Positions 50,300-62,340 of a stretch of DNA of 64,000 nt are shown piece after piece. Under the pieces are notes generated by a model. That model was not told the origin of the DNA and did no database searches. It saw nothing but the letters and a program-made list of their open reading frames with translations. The stretch spans positions 372,001 through 436,000 of the forward strand of contig NC_091973.1 of the NCBI RefSeq assembly GCF_036711975.1. The letters are read 5' to 3'. The stretch comes from Onthophagus taurus (taxonomy: Eukaryota; Arthropoda; Insecta; Coleoptera; Scarabaeidae). The position numbers were made by a program, and so were the translations under genes. Each line of letters starts with the position of its first letter. Position 1 is the stretch's first letter.

Positions 50300-50562
50300 T
50301 GTGTTAATTGTATAGGTTTCTTCGTGCATAGACTTTTAAATGTAAGGTATGAGTAATAATTAATTACGTGGATTCTTCAGAGAGTAAAGAGATTGGTCGC
50401 GGAAAAAATACACAGAGAGTACAATTAATTAGTTGCACATATATTAGAAAGATATTTTTAATATAAACTTATTTTCATCGGCATTCAGACTGTTTTATAT
50501 GTAAAGAAAGACCGCCGATTGCGGGCAAACCTTTGTAATGAAAAATCAATTACTCGTCAGTA

Positions 50563-50568
50563 AATAAA
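50563..50568 (+). terminator. NK7.1: Candidate polyadenylation signal for NK7.1
   Basis: This is an AATAAA 264 bp beyond the stop codon, within AT-rich sequence. Confidence 0.45.
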
Positions 50569-53440
50569 TCGTTTCAATTATATGTAATTGTATTATATAT
50601 TAATTTTTTTCGTTATTTATTACGTTTTATTGTCTTATTTTAATTACATCATTTTTTTATTAACCCTAATCGTATTTGCGATTATTTCCCAAAACATATC
50701 CCGTTTCATATAATTTCATATTTTATTTGCATATTCAATTAATACGTTGATATATTACAACAAAAGTTTATTCCTGAATAATTATCCATTTCCAAAACAC
50801 GAATTTATATTCCTTTCACAATTAATATTAAACGTTTCTAGGTTTATAAATAATCATTGCGTTTTAAATTAATTATTATTTGTATATAATTATATTAAAT
50901 GATATTCAAAAATAAATCAAATACAGATCGCTATATCTATCAATATTTTAGTAATTAAATAAATTTCTACGTTTGAATTGAGATGGCGCTCCTTGTTAAA
51001 ATTATTTTTATCTTATCTCTTAAATCACGAAATTTTTTTGATAACAAATACGCCTTAACAAACAGCATTGTTTTATTACAAATAATATCGAAAAATGAAT
51101 TTATTGAATTAAGAATATTCTAAAATTATTGTTCTTAAACTATGAACATTTAGTGCCACCTCTTAGACGTTGACTAAACTAATTCAGTTCCACATTGTAG
51201 AGAGTGTGAAATTTAGTGCGAGGACCATATTGATCGGATATAGCGAACATTTTTATCATCTTGTCCAAAAATCAGCTGGCGTTCGATGATAATCGGCGAT
51301 TAATAGTGCGTGGACTAGAATTAAAAACGCTCGAAATGACATAATTGTATGCGGTTTCTTCGAAACGCCGAGCACACTGCGGCTCGGCATCGAGTTTACA
51401 TAACCTGGTTGCGAAATTTACTCTGTGATATATCCGTGCCTAACAACTTCAAATACTAATCGGAATATTGGAATTTATAACGTGATATATTCAATTGGTA
51501 AGATTAAAATAAAATTTATAATAAATTTTTTTAGTATTTCAGAATTTTTAATATATTAATATAGATGTCGTTAAAGTGATGCAATCGATGGTCATTTGTT
51601 TCGTTTTTTACGTAACCCAAAAATGTTTTCTTTTATTTAAATGATATGATAATTTAAACGATACACTTTCACTCGCGAGTCGTTTCGCAAAACCAAATCA
51701 ACTATTATTTAATTGATGTTTAAGCAGTGGAGTAACTCCTTACTAAGTGACATCTATATATATTTCATATATTCTATAACTTAAATATTTAAATTTCCTA
51801 AAAGTGTTTATTTTAAGCGTTCTTATCTCCACAAGAAATTGCGGTAAAGTTTCTCGTTAATTATTGAAACAAATTTTGTCGAAAATTTCAAAAAATTTTT
51901 TATTTATTTTGTAGCTCTTCATCGTTAAACTGTAAAAATTAAGGGAGCTTGTGGTTTTTAAAAACAGTTTTCATGATGATGTCCAAAAAGTAATAAAAAA
52001 CCAATAAATAGCTAATTGATTCAGCGATTATCTTATCAGAGGATTTAGCAATTACACATCAGGAAATAAATGATGCTGTTAATTCAATTCAAATTACTCA
52101 TACATGTATTAAAAGAGCTATATCAAGATAATGTGATTAAATGTCCTCAAAGAAGCAAAGTTTCAAAGCTCACACCTCATTTATTCCTTTTTCGGCTTCT
52201 TATTTGCTTCAAGCACTCCTACCCATCCTGGTTAGATAGTTGCTATATATACCATTCACTTCCATCACAGCTTTTGTTGCAGTTAAATCACGTCGAATTA
52301 AATAGGTGACTTTAAAAATGTATATAAAATAGAAACTTTAAATTTGGTCGATACATTTTTGACCATTTTGGAGAAAAGAATTTTTTTCATTAATTAAACA
52401 TCGTATTAAACCAGCGATATTTAAAAATATCCTTATATAAATCGAATTGTTTACACTGGAAACATAAATTATTCATTCAAATTGTTTTGGAGAAAACATT
52501 TTCTATCTTTAATCTTATTTTCAACAAACCTCACATTAAAATCGGCGATTTTAAAGTAGCAGCGTAACCCCATTTTTTTAAGATGTATCAACAACTGCCG
52601 TGATGTAAATAAGTTGTCGAAATATATCCCAAGCAGTGATAGTTTTATGAATCAAGGTCATCTGTTACTGAAACCTTTCCAAATCTCTTTTGATACCCCG
52701 AAAATCAACACATTTATCAAATATGCAATCATATAAGAGATTTCAGTACCTACTCGCCGCTAGATGGTGGTAATCTGGTATTAAAAACAGTTAATGAATG
52801 TATTATTTCGTGAAAAAACAATTGCTTTAAATTAGCAATAAAATTTAATATGTCCTACGTAGTGGGGTTTCTGGTGTTCTTGGAATACGAGCAACAAATA
52901 GCCGGACGTTGTAGAGGGCACGTGTTGTGACCTGTTTGCTTTCGTTTGAATTCGCGGAGAGACGCTTTCAAGCTAAATTCTAAATAGTTATGCGTCTGGC
53001 GTTTGTGGAAATCCCCTTCAGAAACAAATTTACCAAATGAACCACTCGTCTAAATTTAAACTATGAGTATGATCCAACTTGAGTTTTGTTTAAATTTTCT
53101 AATATCGGCTTATTGATTCATCTAATAATAAGTTGAATACATTATTACGTATATATTGTGTGTTAAGTATGAATTAGATACTCATTCAGACTCATGATTT
53201 ATAATTACTAATTTATATATAAAACTGAAAGTGTTTATTTGTAAACAATTGCGGTGATAAACCGCAGATTAATATCGTCCTGCACAAAATAAAAAGACGA
53301 TTGAAAGAAATATATTAAATAATAGTTCTTTAATTAAAATTGACGCATACTGTGTTTAAAAGGGGGATGTTTATAATTATGTCCGCAAAGCGACAGAGTG
53401 GCGCTTCGCGTAAATGCAACAACGAAAACCATTCCTCAGC
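50569..53440. other. Intergenic sequence between NK7.1 and HMG-CoA reductase
   Basis: This is AT-rich sequence without a supported gene. A 79-codon frame at 52070-52309 has no recognisable family. I see no transposon ends. Confidence 0.4.
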
Positions 53441-53476
53441 TTTCAGTTCAGTCGTTATTGTACATCGGTGTAGTTC
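53441..53476 (+). promoter_or_regulatory. Hmgcr: Candidate Inr plus DPE core promoter of Hmgcr
   Basis: TCAGTT at 53443-53448 fits the arthropod initiator, with A+1 at 53445. AGTTC at 53472-53476 is exactly +28 to +32 and fits the DPE consensus (RGWYV). The spacing is correct. The region is also locally CG-rich, and a GTAAGT donor follows about 100 bp downstream. Confidence 0.5.
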
Positions 53477-53542
53477 GCGTCTTTAACACTTGCGCGAACG
53501 CAGCGTTTGTGGTAACTTCACGTCTTTTGCTCTTCTCCAACA
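53445..53542 (+). other. Hmgcr: Predicted noncoding first exon of Hmgcr
   Basis: The exon runs from the predicted start site to a donor CCAACA|GTAAGT at 53543. It has no ATG. It would splice to the acceptor TTTTCAG at 56682-56688, ten bases before the coding ATG. This is inferred from signals only. Confidence 0.4.
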
Positions 53543-56368
53543 GTAAGTAATTAATTTTAGTTTTTTTTTAATTCAATATTTTTTTGTTTATTTAAAATGT
53601 TTCGGTTATAAATTTTGAAATGGAATTTAGATAATCGGGTCAAAATTTGTATTTTTTATGTAATCTCTTCGAACGTTTAAGGATCGCGTAGAAAGTTATA
53701 TAGTGTGGCCTGCGCATCTTATATAAGTCAAATAGATAGGGTTGTTTTTTGGTCAAGGTCAATTAATTAATCTTCTTTTTATCACTGAAAATTTGAGATT
53801 ACTTCACTTCGTCTACTAATTATGAGTGGTAGGTAAAAGTTGAAGGCCTTTTTTTGTTGTTTTTAAAACTTTAACTTTCTGTTTCTTTATTTTTCTTTTC
53901 TTCTCGGTCACGTTTTCAACATCTGTTGGTGATAAACTTTAAAGTTGTACCTGATAGTTTAACGAAAAAAGAAAATATATATATGGGCAGTAATTTATGG
54001 AGTAGGAAGAACTGAATTGTCTTTTTGATTCATGGTTCATAAATCATTCATGCGACGTCGCGACGACGACAAAACTTTGTAACCAAACGTATCTAAGGGT
54101 TAAATTTTAATTGTTTTGCGTCAACTCGATTGTTACAGAAATTTTTACGCAATTATTTCTTTCAATTTTATTCCTATAATGTGATGAAAAATTAATTAGG
54201 GGGTTGAAACTTAACTAAACCAATATTTAACCTCGATTTTTTTTTATCAAACAATTAAGTCATTTTCTTATCTACATTATTTTTTATATAATCATTGTTT
54301 GATTTCAACACTTGTCATTTTTTAAATATTTACAGGAAAGGAAATTCCAAGAACTCTTACTCATAATTTTCTTGCCCACATCAAATATTAAGGAATTTGT
54401 TTTAATTCTTATCGATTCTTTAATTAGATTTATAATTTTTTTTATAAATTATATTTTGTTATTTTGCTACGAGGTAATTTTTGATCAAAGTTTCCTTCCT
54501 CTAGCCTTTGATGAGCTAACATCTAACCAGAAGGAAGTGGCTTTGCCGTATCCTGACAGGAGCCCTTAGAAGGTGCTAGCATCTGGCCCGGGATGAACCA
54601 TGGTTTTTCGATACTTTACTCCTTTTCAACCTGGCTTCTCAGGAAGTTATGCTCACAAAGTTCCAAAGTTCATCCGCTCACAAAGTTTTAACGCTTCTGT
54701 GCGCTTTCGCGCACCATTTCATTTTAATCAAAGTAACTCAGGGATTTGAGGTACACAAACATTCAGAATCTAAACCACAAAATCTTTAAATTGGCGTTGG
54801 AAAAAATGTTTAGATCAAAAACTGTATGAAATTTGACACAACACTTAATTGATTAATTCCAGGTGTGAACAATGATGAATTTGCAAAAAAAGTAACTTCA
54901 AATCGCGATTTAGTTCGCGATCGTTAAAACATAAGCATTTACATAGTATTCAATTTGCACTAACTTTATTCCAATTAAAGCGTTATTTGTTGTTAGTTTT
55001 TTGCAACATCGTATTTAATTTAAGAGGTGAAAATGATTTTTTTTTTGACATAATTTTAAATGAATAAAAATATCTTAAATCCTCTAAGAATCATTTAAAA
55101 TCGTTCCAGAAATCGATGATTGTTTAGAATCCATTCATACCGATTTTCGATTCTAAATTAAACAAATGTTTAGACTAAACAAAAAGAAAGACTGATGAAA
55201 AGGATGTTTGTAAATTCATCGATAAGATAAAAGAAAACTAAAAAAATATTTAAAAATAAATATCAGGTTTTAGATGATTTGAAACTCTTCAATTTCTTGT
55301 GTTTAATATTAAATATGAACCGAAAATAATATTTGTAATTCAAAATTTCTTATATAACAAATTTAAATTTTAAAAATGGTATTTCTCGATTTTCTTATAA
55401 ATATTAATCACCCAGATTTGCGAAGTAAGAGAAAATATCTTAAAGGCATAAAATTTAATTAGGATATTTTAAGAATTATGTAATATAGGAAGTCAGAAAT
55501 GAGTATATCACCGCAATGTATAGTTTAATTAACTCTAAAGAACAATATAACTAGAAAGAGTTAGATTGGTGTTTCATCTCTTTCTCTAGAACTTGCAATT
55601 AAATATAAAAGGACATACGCTGCGTTTTAAAAGCAATTAAAGAAAAAAAATTACAAAGCACTTTCAAAATCGTAAAAGTTTTACAACTTCAATAACGAAC
55701 GAGTCAGTAAGTTTTAAAAAAAGCTTTTTTGTTCGTAGACAAATTTAAAGAATAAATAAATTTTATTGAGTCTATTGACAGAGTTACTGAATGTGTTGTT
55801 TTATTTATTTTGTGTAATGGGGCTCGAAATTCCGAAGGTTTGTGAGACGCAACTCTGGTCCAGAGAGACGAAATAGAGCCAAGGTTGGCTGCTTTCTCTT
55901 AAAGAGTGCGCTAACCCCTAAAAAAAAGAAGTACGTCTCTGGAGGCGTCCAAAGAGGTGTCCAAACCATTGAAGAGGTGAAACAACGCACCGAGTATTTT
56001 CTTTTACGAAAAAACTAATAATCTCTATATTTAGATGCGGGCCATTAAATCTCTTCCTTGTAATTCCATTCTGCGCTCCGTCGAGCGCTCGAAGAGCATC
56101 TTAATTTTGTATTACAAGGTCCTTTTGCATCGTTGTGCAATTGACAACATTTAACATGTCTCAACCAAGGATCTTATCGGCAGTTTTTTATTTTAACACA
56201 TTTTTCGTTTCAAAATTTATAGGTAATCGTTTAAAATTAATAATGTTAATTTATTTCAATTCGAAAGTAGATTAGGAACAAATAAACACATTTGTTCCCA
56301 TTAATATAATTTACGTCAACGTAACAAATACCTTATCATTATAAAATGGAATTCAAATTACAACTATG

Positions 56369-56406
<38 letters not shown>

Positions 56407-56688
56407 AATACATTATATATTGTTATAAAAAATATAACTTAATTTCTTCCTATTTATTCTACCGATAATGTGCATAAACAAATAAATGATTGTGTTGGTT
56501 GTTAGACTAAACTATTGAAAATCTGCTATAAGCCAAGGTGCAGCCTCGGGCGCAACAATTACAATTACAATATTATAAATATCTACAGTGACTGATATAC
56601 CAAGGCGTTGAAATTATATATATGAACGGATTGAATCAATATTGACTTTATTAAATAATTTACAAATTTTTTTCTTTTTAATTTTCAG
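53543..56688. other. Hmgcr: Predicted Hmgcr intron in the 5' UTR
   Basis: This is a 3.1-kb AT-rich interval. It holds a (TA)n microsatellite at about 56372-56402 and an 85-codon unsupported frame (54312-54569). I see no other gene. Confidence 0.4.
56372..56402. repeat. (TA)n microsatellite
   Basis: About 15 perfect TA units lie in the presumed first intron of Hmgcr. Confidence 0.9.
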
Positions 56689-56698
56689 TAACAAAATA

Positions 56699-56854
56699 AT
56701 GACGAGCACATTTTTCCGAAAACATGGTGAATTTTGCGCTACCCACCCCTGGGAGGTAATAGTTGCAATATTTACATTAACAGCATGTATGTTGACAATG
56801 GATAAAGGTCAGTGGCCAAAGCCGGTACGAACATGTCCGGGATGTCCAAATGAT
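56699..56854 (+). CDS. Hmgcr: Hmgcr coding exon 1
   Basis: The acceptor TTTTCAG (56682-56688) precedes the ATG by ten bases, and A is at -3. The exon encodes residues 1-52: [12 protein letters not shown], the first membrane segment, and a Cys/Pro-rich end. The donor is GTAAGT at 56855. Confidence 0.95.
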
Positions 56855-59800
56855 GTAAGTTAAAAAATAACTTAAAAAAATTTTTTTCTTTAAATTTATT
56901 TTTTAGGGTGAATATAATCCAGCTGATGTGATCTTGATGACGGCCATACGTTGCTTAGCAGTACTTTATGCTTATTATCAGCTGCGGCATCTAAATACAC
57001 TCGGATCCAAGTGCATCTTAGGTAGGTTTTTCCGATCCGTTCCGTCTGGTGCTTCAACAGCGAAAGCGACAAAGTGAAAACGTTCAAGGTTTGGCGGAGA
57101 AAGTGACGACGACGCCGCATAACCGTGAACTTATTTGCGGGACCCCCTTTTCGTCGCTGCTTCTTAACTTATATAATTGCGGGTTTCACCGAGACTAACT
57201 GACGCAACGACTGTTCTTTTCTACATTTTTAACCATTTTTACTAATATTTACTCCATTTTTACTTTTTTTTTCAGGCATAGCTGGAGTTTTTACCGTATT
57301 TTCCAGCTTCGTTTTTATCTCGACCGTTATCAATTTTCTTCGAAATGATGTTAATGATTTAAAGTACGATATTTTTTAATGTTTATAACAAGAATTAATA
57401 ATATTTATTTTTAGGGATGCTTTATTTTTCTTTTTACTACTTATCGATTTATCCAAAGCCGCTTTATTGGCGGAATTTGCTTTATCGGCTGCCAATCAAG
57501 AGGAAGTTAAAAATAATATAGCTACGGGGATGTCTGTATTAGGACCTACAATTACGTTAGATACAATTGTGGTGACGCTTGTTATTGGAGTTGGCACTTT
57601 ATCTGGTAAGTAACGATTTTTTTTAAATGAGTCTGGTATTAATCAATGAGGTAGATTTAATTTTTAAGATCTGGCGTATATTAAGAGGTTTTTTTTAAAA
57701 CAAGGTCTAAAAATAAAGGTTTCTGGTTGAGTCTTGAGACGGTTTACGTTCCAAGAATGATATTTAAAATTTTAATGATTTTCCTTTTAACCAAAAAGAA
57801 AAATAATAAATAAATAGATTGATTAAAAATGTTTAAACGGTTTGAAAATCTAAATGTTTTGGAAAGTAATTAACGAGGCGAGACAAAATCCGAGGAATTT
57901 CTAAAAAAAGTTAAATTTAGAATCGAATCGATTATTTAAGTTTCTCGTTCATTGCTAAGGTTGCGTTTGAAGTTTTTTTAGTATAAATATTCATGATATA
58001 TAAATATTCTTGAACCACCTTGAGATTATACAATTGTTAACACGTCTGTAACACGTTACTTCATTACTTTCATCGGGATTTTCTCTATTCACTTTCACTA
58101 TCTCCGGTTGAAGAATTGAAATGTAAAGAAAAAAATTATATCGGACTCGCGCTCGACTCTTCTCGTGTAGGTCAATAACATCTAAATTGTCATGGATTTA
58201 TTAGAGGCACTATGCGCTGCCGGATATTTCGGGATCTAACAGGAAGCCCTCAACGGAGATGGGCAGCATCTGATGGCCCCTTGTTTTATTTTTTCTTTTT
58301 CGCGAAATTACTTCGTTTACCCGACAAACGCTATTTTAACATTTGTTTGCGTTCCAGGAATTTATCCCGTTCTGTTTAGCAAACACGTTGCGCGATTCCA
58401 ACACGTAAATCCTTTTCTCGCTAAATTATTTTAAAACATACACCCTAACATTTACGTTTATTTGCACTACTTCAAAGTTATAACGATATTTTGTGTTCAT
58501 CCGACGCCATAATATTTGCATACGCTCTCTTAAAATTTACGATTATTTTTGTTTATATTTCATTTTTAAGGAAATGCATAATACTCTATGTGTTCGTTAC
58601 ATCTGAAGGTTACTTACCTGAGTATTTACTTGTTTACGCAGTGAATAATTGAAGAAAAGATTTTTTTTTGTATGGTTAAAAACATGAATGCTTACTTTCA
58701 CGAAGATCTTTCAATGCCAAGTAAAAGCAAACGTCTTCTCTTCTTATTCAGAGATAATTACTTCTGAAAATCTTCTTTTATACTAATAGAAACTTTTAAA
58801 TCATCTAAATTTATTATTTTGTTTTGTTAGTTTGAGTTTAGATTCTATATATAAAAATATTGCTCCCTAAGGTGGTTAGTTCGTCGAAGATCGCTCTCAA
58901 CTAATGGGTTTTATGAGTACTTCAAAGATTACTTGGGGTAAAAATATAACGAAAAAATTTTTTTTGTTATATTTGCTTTAATTTTATTTCTCTCATCTTG
59001 TAGCAAAAAGATTCTATTTTAAAATAATATTAACATATATAATTTTTTTAGGTGCTCATCGTTGGGAAGTTCTTTCGTACTTCGCATGTCTTTCAGTAAT
59101 AGTGAACTACATAGTTTTTATGACTTTTTACCCAGCGTGTTTATCATTAATCTCAGAGGTAAATAAAAATTAATATTGTAATAATATTTTTATACAACAA
59201 AAAAATGTATTTTCAGTTATCAAATCTTCGTATAAATTACCGCTCGATAATTTCTTTAGCGTTAAAAGCTGAAGATCACAAATCAAATCCGGTTGTTCAG
59301 CGGGTTAAAATCATAATGTCCGTGGGTTTGATGTGCGTACACGTTCATAGGTAAGTTACTCATTGACAAAAATGTAAATTCGAAAAAAAGCTGAAAGCGG
59401 AAGGTTTGAACCCCGACCTTAGCTTATCTCGATTTATTTTTAAAACCATTTTCTTTTTCTTCTCTATTATTACGATGGTTTATTTACAGCCGGTTACCGT
59501 TTCGGGAGGATTTACTCGGTGGCAACAATCCGAGGGCCGTTGAGCATTTTGTGTCAAATAACACGGAAGATACAGCGTTACATAGCTATATTATGAAGTA
59601 AGTCAAAAAATATATATATACAAATAAAAATGTATTAAAACAATTTTAGATGGTTGACTTTAAGTGCTGACCACATCGTGATATTAATTTTATTACTCGC
59701 TTTGGTGGTTAAGTTCATCTTTTTTGAAAACGAAGAGGAATTCCAACAAATTCGTAGCCAATTATCGCAATCTGGTGAACAATTTTTGTTGAATCAAAAA

Positions 59801-61443
59801 AAGACTGCTCGTGAAGAACGCACATCCATTTTAAGAAATCGATTTAAATCAGGGATGCCATTTTTTATCAGCGATGACTCTACAAGTAAGTAAAATTTTC
59901 TTCTTTATTAATATTTTTCTTTATTATGTTTTTTTAATTAACATTTCAGCAACAGAAGATAGAGAAGTTCAAACTGAATTTCCGTACATCGACTCAAGCG
60001 ATGTAGAAGTGAAACCTTCAAAACCGAAGGATCCGCGTCCGTTAGATGAATGTTTAACAATATATAAATCGGAGTGGGGTGCATCAACTTTATCGGATGA
60101 GGAAGTAATTCGATTGGTAAAAAATAAAACGATAGCACCTTACCAGTTAGAAAAGGCCGTAAATAACCCAGAACGCGGTGTTGGCATTCGAAGAAAAATT
60201 TTTGGTGAAAACGGAAAATTCGACGAAGCTTTAATTAATCTCCCCTACAAAGATTACGATTATAGCAAAGTTATGGGTGCTTGTTGTGAAAATGTAATCG
60301 GTTATCTTCCAGTGCCAATCGGTATAGTAGGGCCATTAAAATTGGATGGAAAATTAATGTATGTGCCAATGGCTACTACCGAAGGGTGTTTAGTAGCTAG
60401 TACTAATCGTGGGTGTCGCGCGTTGATACAAAACGGCGTAACCAGTCGTATTGTTAAAGATGGAATGACGAGAGCTCCAGTTGTTCGATTCCCTACACTT
60501 GCTCAAGCTAGCGAAGCTATGGCTTGGATGGAGAACCCTGATAACTTTACGAAAATCAAAGAACATTTTGACTCAAGTAGTCGTTACGCAAGACTCACTC
60601 GATTACATATCAACATCGCGGGCAGACAACTTTTTATACGATTTGAAGCGAAAACTGGCGACGCAATGGGTATGAATATGGTCTCAAAAGGAACAGAACA
60701 AAGTTTAAGATTCGTACAAAATTCATATCCGGAAATGGAAATTTTAAGTTTGAGTGGAAATTTTTGTACTGACAAAAAACCTGCTGCTGTTAATTGGTAA
60801 GTTAAAAAAATTAATATAAATTTAAAAATAACAGAAAAAATTGTTTAGGATTGAAGGCCGTGGAAAATCGGTTGTATGCGAAGCGATAGTTCCAGCAGCA
60901 GTAATATCAACGGTATTAAAAACATCGGTAAAAACTTTAGTTGATGTAAACATATCAAAAAATATGGTGGGTTCTGCTATGGCTGGGAGTATAGGAGGGT
61001 TTAATGCCCATTCTGCGAATGTTGTAACGGCAATATATATAGCGACGGGTCAAGATCCAGCTCAAAATGTCGGAAGTAGTAATTGTATAACTTTGATGGA
61101 GCCTTGCGGAGAAACCGGGGAAGATTTGTATATTTCGTGTACGATGCCGTCGATTGAAATTGGAACGGTTGGTGGAGGAACAATTTTGGCTCCGCAAGCT
61201 GCTTGTTTGGATATATTGAATGTGAAAGGTGCGAACATAGCAAATCCTGGAGAAAATGCCAAACAATTGGCGAGGATTGTTTGCGCAACGGTTTTAGCCG
61301 GCGAATTATCTTTAATGTCCGCTTTAGCTGCTGGTCATTTGGTTAAAAGTCATTTAAAGCACAATAGATCGTCGACAACGATGAGTGGAGATGTAGCAAC
61401 GGGTAAAAGTCTATTTATAGCGCCTTGTAAAGATAATGTTTAG
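56699..61443 (+). CDS. Hmgcr: HMG-CoA reductase (whole gene, ten coding exons)
   Basis: This enzyme reduces HMG-CoA to mevalonate with two NADPH at the endoplasmic reticulum. Insects do not make sterols; the product feeds juvenile hormone, dolichol, ubiquinone and prenyl groups. The ten exons join in frame to 858 aa. Residues 1-335 form a multi-pass membrane domain (for example [53 protein letters not shown]). A charged linker follows, then the catalytic domain from about residue 400. Catalytic residues by alignment to the human enzyme are E523 (TTEGCL), K654 (TDKKPAA), D730 (GQDPAQN) and H829 (LVKSH). The AMPK-site equivalent S835 is kept in HNRSS. ENVIGY, GTVGGGT and DKKPA are all present. 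No lesion was seen, so the gene should be functional. Confidence 0.97.
56907..57021 (+). CDS. Hmgcr: Hmgcr coding exon 2
   Basis: This exon encodes residues 53-90 plus one base: the second membrane segment and the sterol-sensor region ([18 protein letters not shown]). The donor is GTAGGT at 57022. A minus-strand frame here is a shadow. Confidence 0.93.
57276..57363 (+). CDS. Hmgcr: Hmgcr coding exon 3
   Basis: This exon encodes [20 protein letters not shown], the third membrane segment. The acceptor is TTTTCAG and the donor GTACGA at 57364. Confidence 0.93.
57415..57605 (+). CDS. Hmgcr: Hmgcr coding exon 4
   Basis: This exon encodes [20 protein letters not shown], then [11 protein letters not shown] and VIGVGTLSG, the core of the sterol-sensing-type membrane domain. 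The donor is GTAAGT at 57606. Confidence 0.95.
57606..59051. other. Hmgcr: Hmgcr intron 4
   Basis: This is the longest coding-region intron (1446 bp). It is AT-rich, with a CG-containing patch at 58130-58290. I see no inserted gene. Confidence 0.6.
59052..59158 (+). CDS. Hmgcr: Hmgcr coding exon 5
   Basis: This exon encodes [15 protein letters not shown] then [16 protein letters not shown], a membrane segment strongly conserved in the family. It ends in phase 0 with GAG|GTAAAT. Confidence 0.94.
59217..59350 (+). CDS. Hmgcr: Hmgcr coding exon 6
   Basis: This exon encodes residues 220-263, including [19 protein letters not shown]. The acceptor is TTTCAG and the donor GTAAGT at 59351. Confidence 0.93.
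59490..59597 (+). CDS. Hmgcr: Hmgcr coding exon 7
   Basis: This exon encodes the lumenal loop [20 protein letters not shown] to HSYIMK. An NNT glycosylation sequon lies within VSNNTED. The donor is GTAAGT at 59598. Confidence 0.88.
59650..59885 (+). CDS. Hmgcr: Hmgcr coding exon 8
   Basis: This exon encodes the last membrane segment ([20 protein letters not shown]) and the start of the charged cytosolic linker. The donor is GTAAGT at 59886. Confidence 0.93.
59950..60796 (+). CDS. Hmgcr: Hmgcr coding exon 9 (first part of catalytic domain)
   Basis: This exon encodes about 282 residues from the linker into the catalytic domain, with [28 protein letters not shown] (catalytic E523), GMNMVSKG and [10 protein letters not shown] (catalytic K654). 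It is the largest exon and the most conserved. Confidence 0.97.
60849..61443 (+). CDS. Hmgcr: Hmgcr coding exon 10 (end of catalytic domain)
   Basis: This exon completes codon W661 and encodes [39 protein letters not shown] (catalytic D730), [13 protein letters not shown] and [12 protein letters not shown] (catalytic H829). It ends with TAG at 61441-61443. Minus-strand frames over it are shadows. Confidence 0.97.
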
Positions 61444-61789
61444 AATAGACGTTGTTTAGGTTTCGGATGAATGACACACTTAGTTGTTATTAATTTTTTT
61501 ATGCGATATTACCAAAGGATTTATTTTTCTCTTATAGCAGCCTGTACTTAAATGTGGTATACCTCAGAACCGTTTTTCTATGTACATAAATATCTATGGA
61601 ATATTTTCCTTCGAACGGCTGTTTCTTTGTAAATAGTGATTAATAACTACTTTTTACTGTATTCCTCATGTGATTATCAAAATCAATCACACCATTTTCT
61701 TGACGCATAGTTTTAGTTTCGATATCAATTTTAAATTAAAACTGCATGTTAAGAAATTAATATTCACGTTCGGGATGAGTATGATTTTA

Positions 61790-61795
61790 AATAAA
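61790..61795 (+). terminator. Hmgcr: Candidate polyadenylation signal for Hmgcr
   Basis: This is an AATAAA 347 bp beyond the stop codon, the first good match in the 3' region. Confidence 0.5.
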
Positions 61796-61944
61796 ATATT
61801 TTACTGGCAATTTTATTTTTTTGTTTGTAATAAGATTTTATACATTACTCGAATATAAGGTTTACAAAAAAAATATTTAAGCGCAATCTCTTCTTCAATG
61901 CTGTAACTAACAATAATACAGAAAGCAAAGTAACATTTTTACAG

Positions 61945-62290
61945 TGACCTGAATAAATATATAGAAAGACTGTTAGATTTGACTATTAAATAAGAGGGGA
62001 CGCTTTAAAATTTTCTTTTGCCAATTATAATAATTATTGATTACCAAAAAATATATATTTAGAACTCTGCAAAGTCTCATATTTACAGGTGGTCTGAATA
62101 GATGATGATCAGATTTTACTATTAAATGAGAGGTGGCGCTTTAAAATTTTCCTTTGCCAGTTATAATAATTATTGATTACCAAAAAATATATATTTGGAA
62201 CTCTGCAAAGTCTCATTTTTACAGGTGGTCTGAATAGATGATGATCAGATTTTACTATTAAATAAGAGGTGGCGCTTTAAAATTTTCCTC
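61945..62290. repeat. Tandem repeat, 136-bp unit, about 2.5 copies
   Basis: ACTATTAAA followed by a GAGG word recurs at 61982, 62118 and 62254, a period of 136 bp. The second and third copies are closer to each other than to the first. Each unit holds GGTGGCGCTTTAAAATTTTC or a close variant. It lies just beyond the presumed Hmgcr 3' end. Confidence 0.85.
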
Positions 62291-62340
62291 GATTATTTAT
62301 AATAATTATATTGGATGATAGGTGGCGCTCGAAATGTTTT

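Noticed and set aside
54507-58290. Similar phrases (ACAGGAGCCC and AGCATCTGGCCC) in two Hmgcr introns, suggesting a shared short repeat
   Set aside because: The match needs several gaps and covers only about 40 bases; too weak to call.
60955-61288. Three minus-strand frames within the Hmgcr 3' exon
   Set aside because: They are shadows of the strongly conserved reductase catalytic domain.
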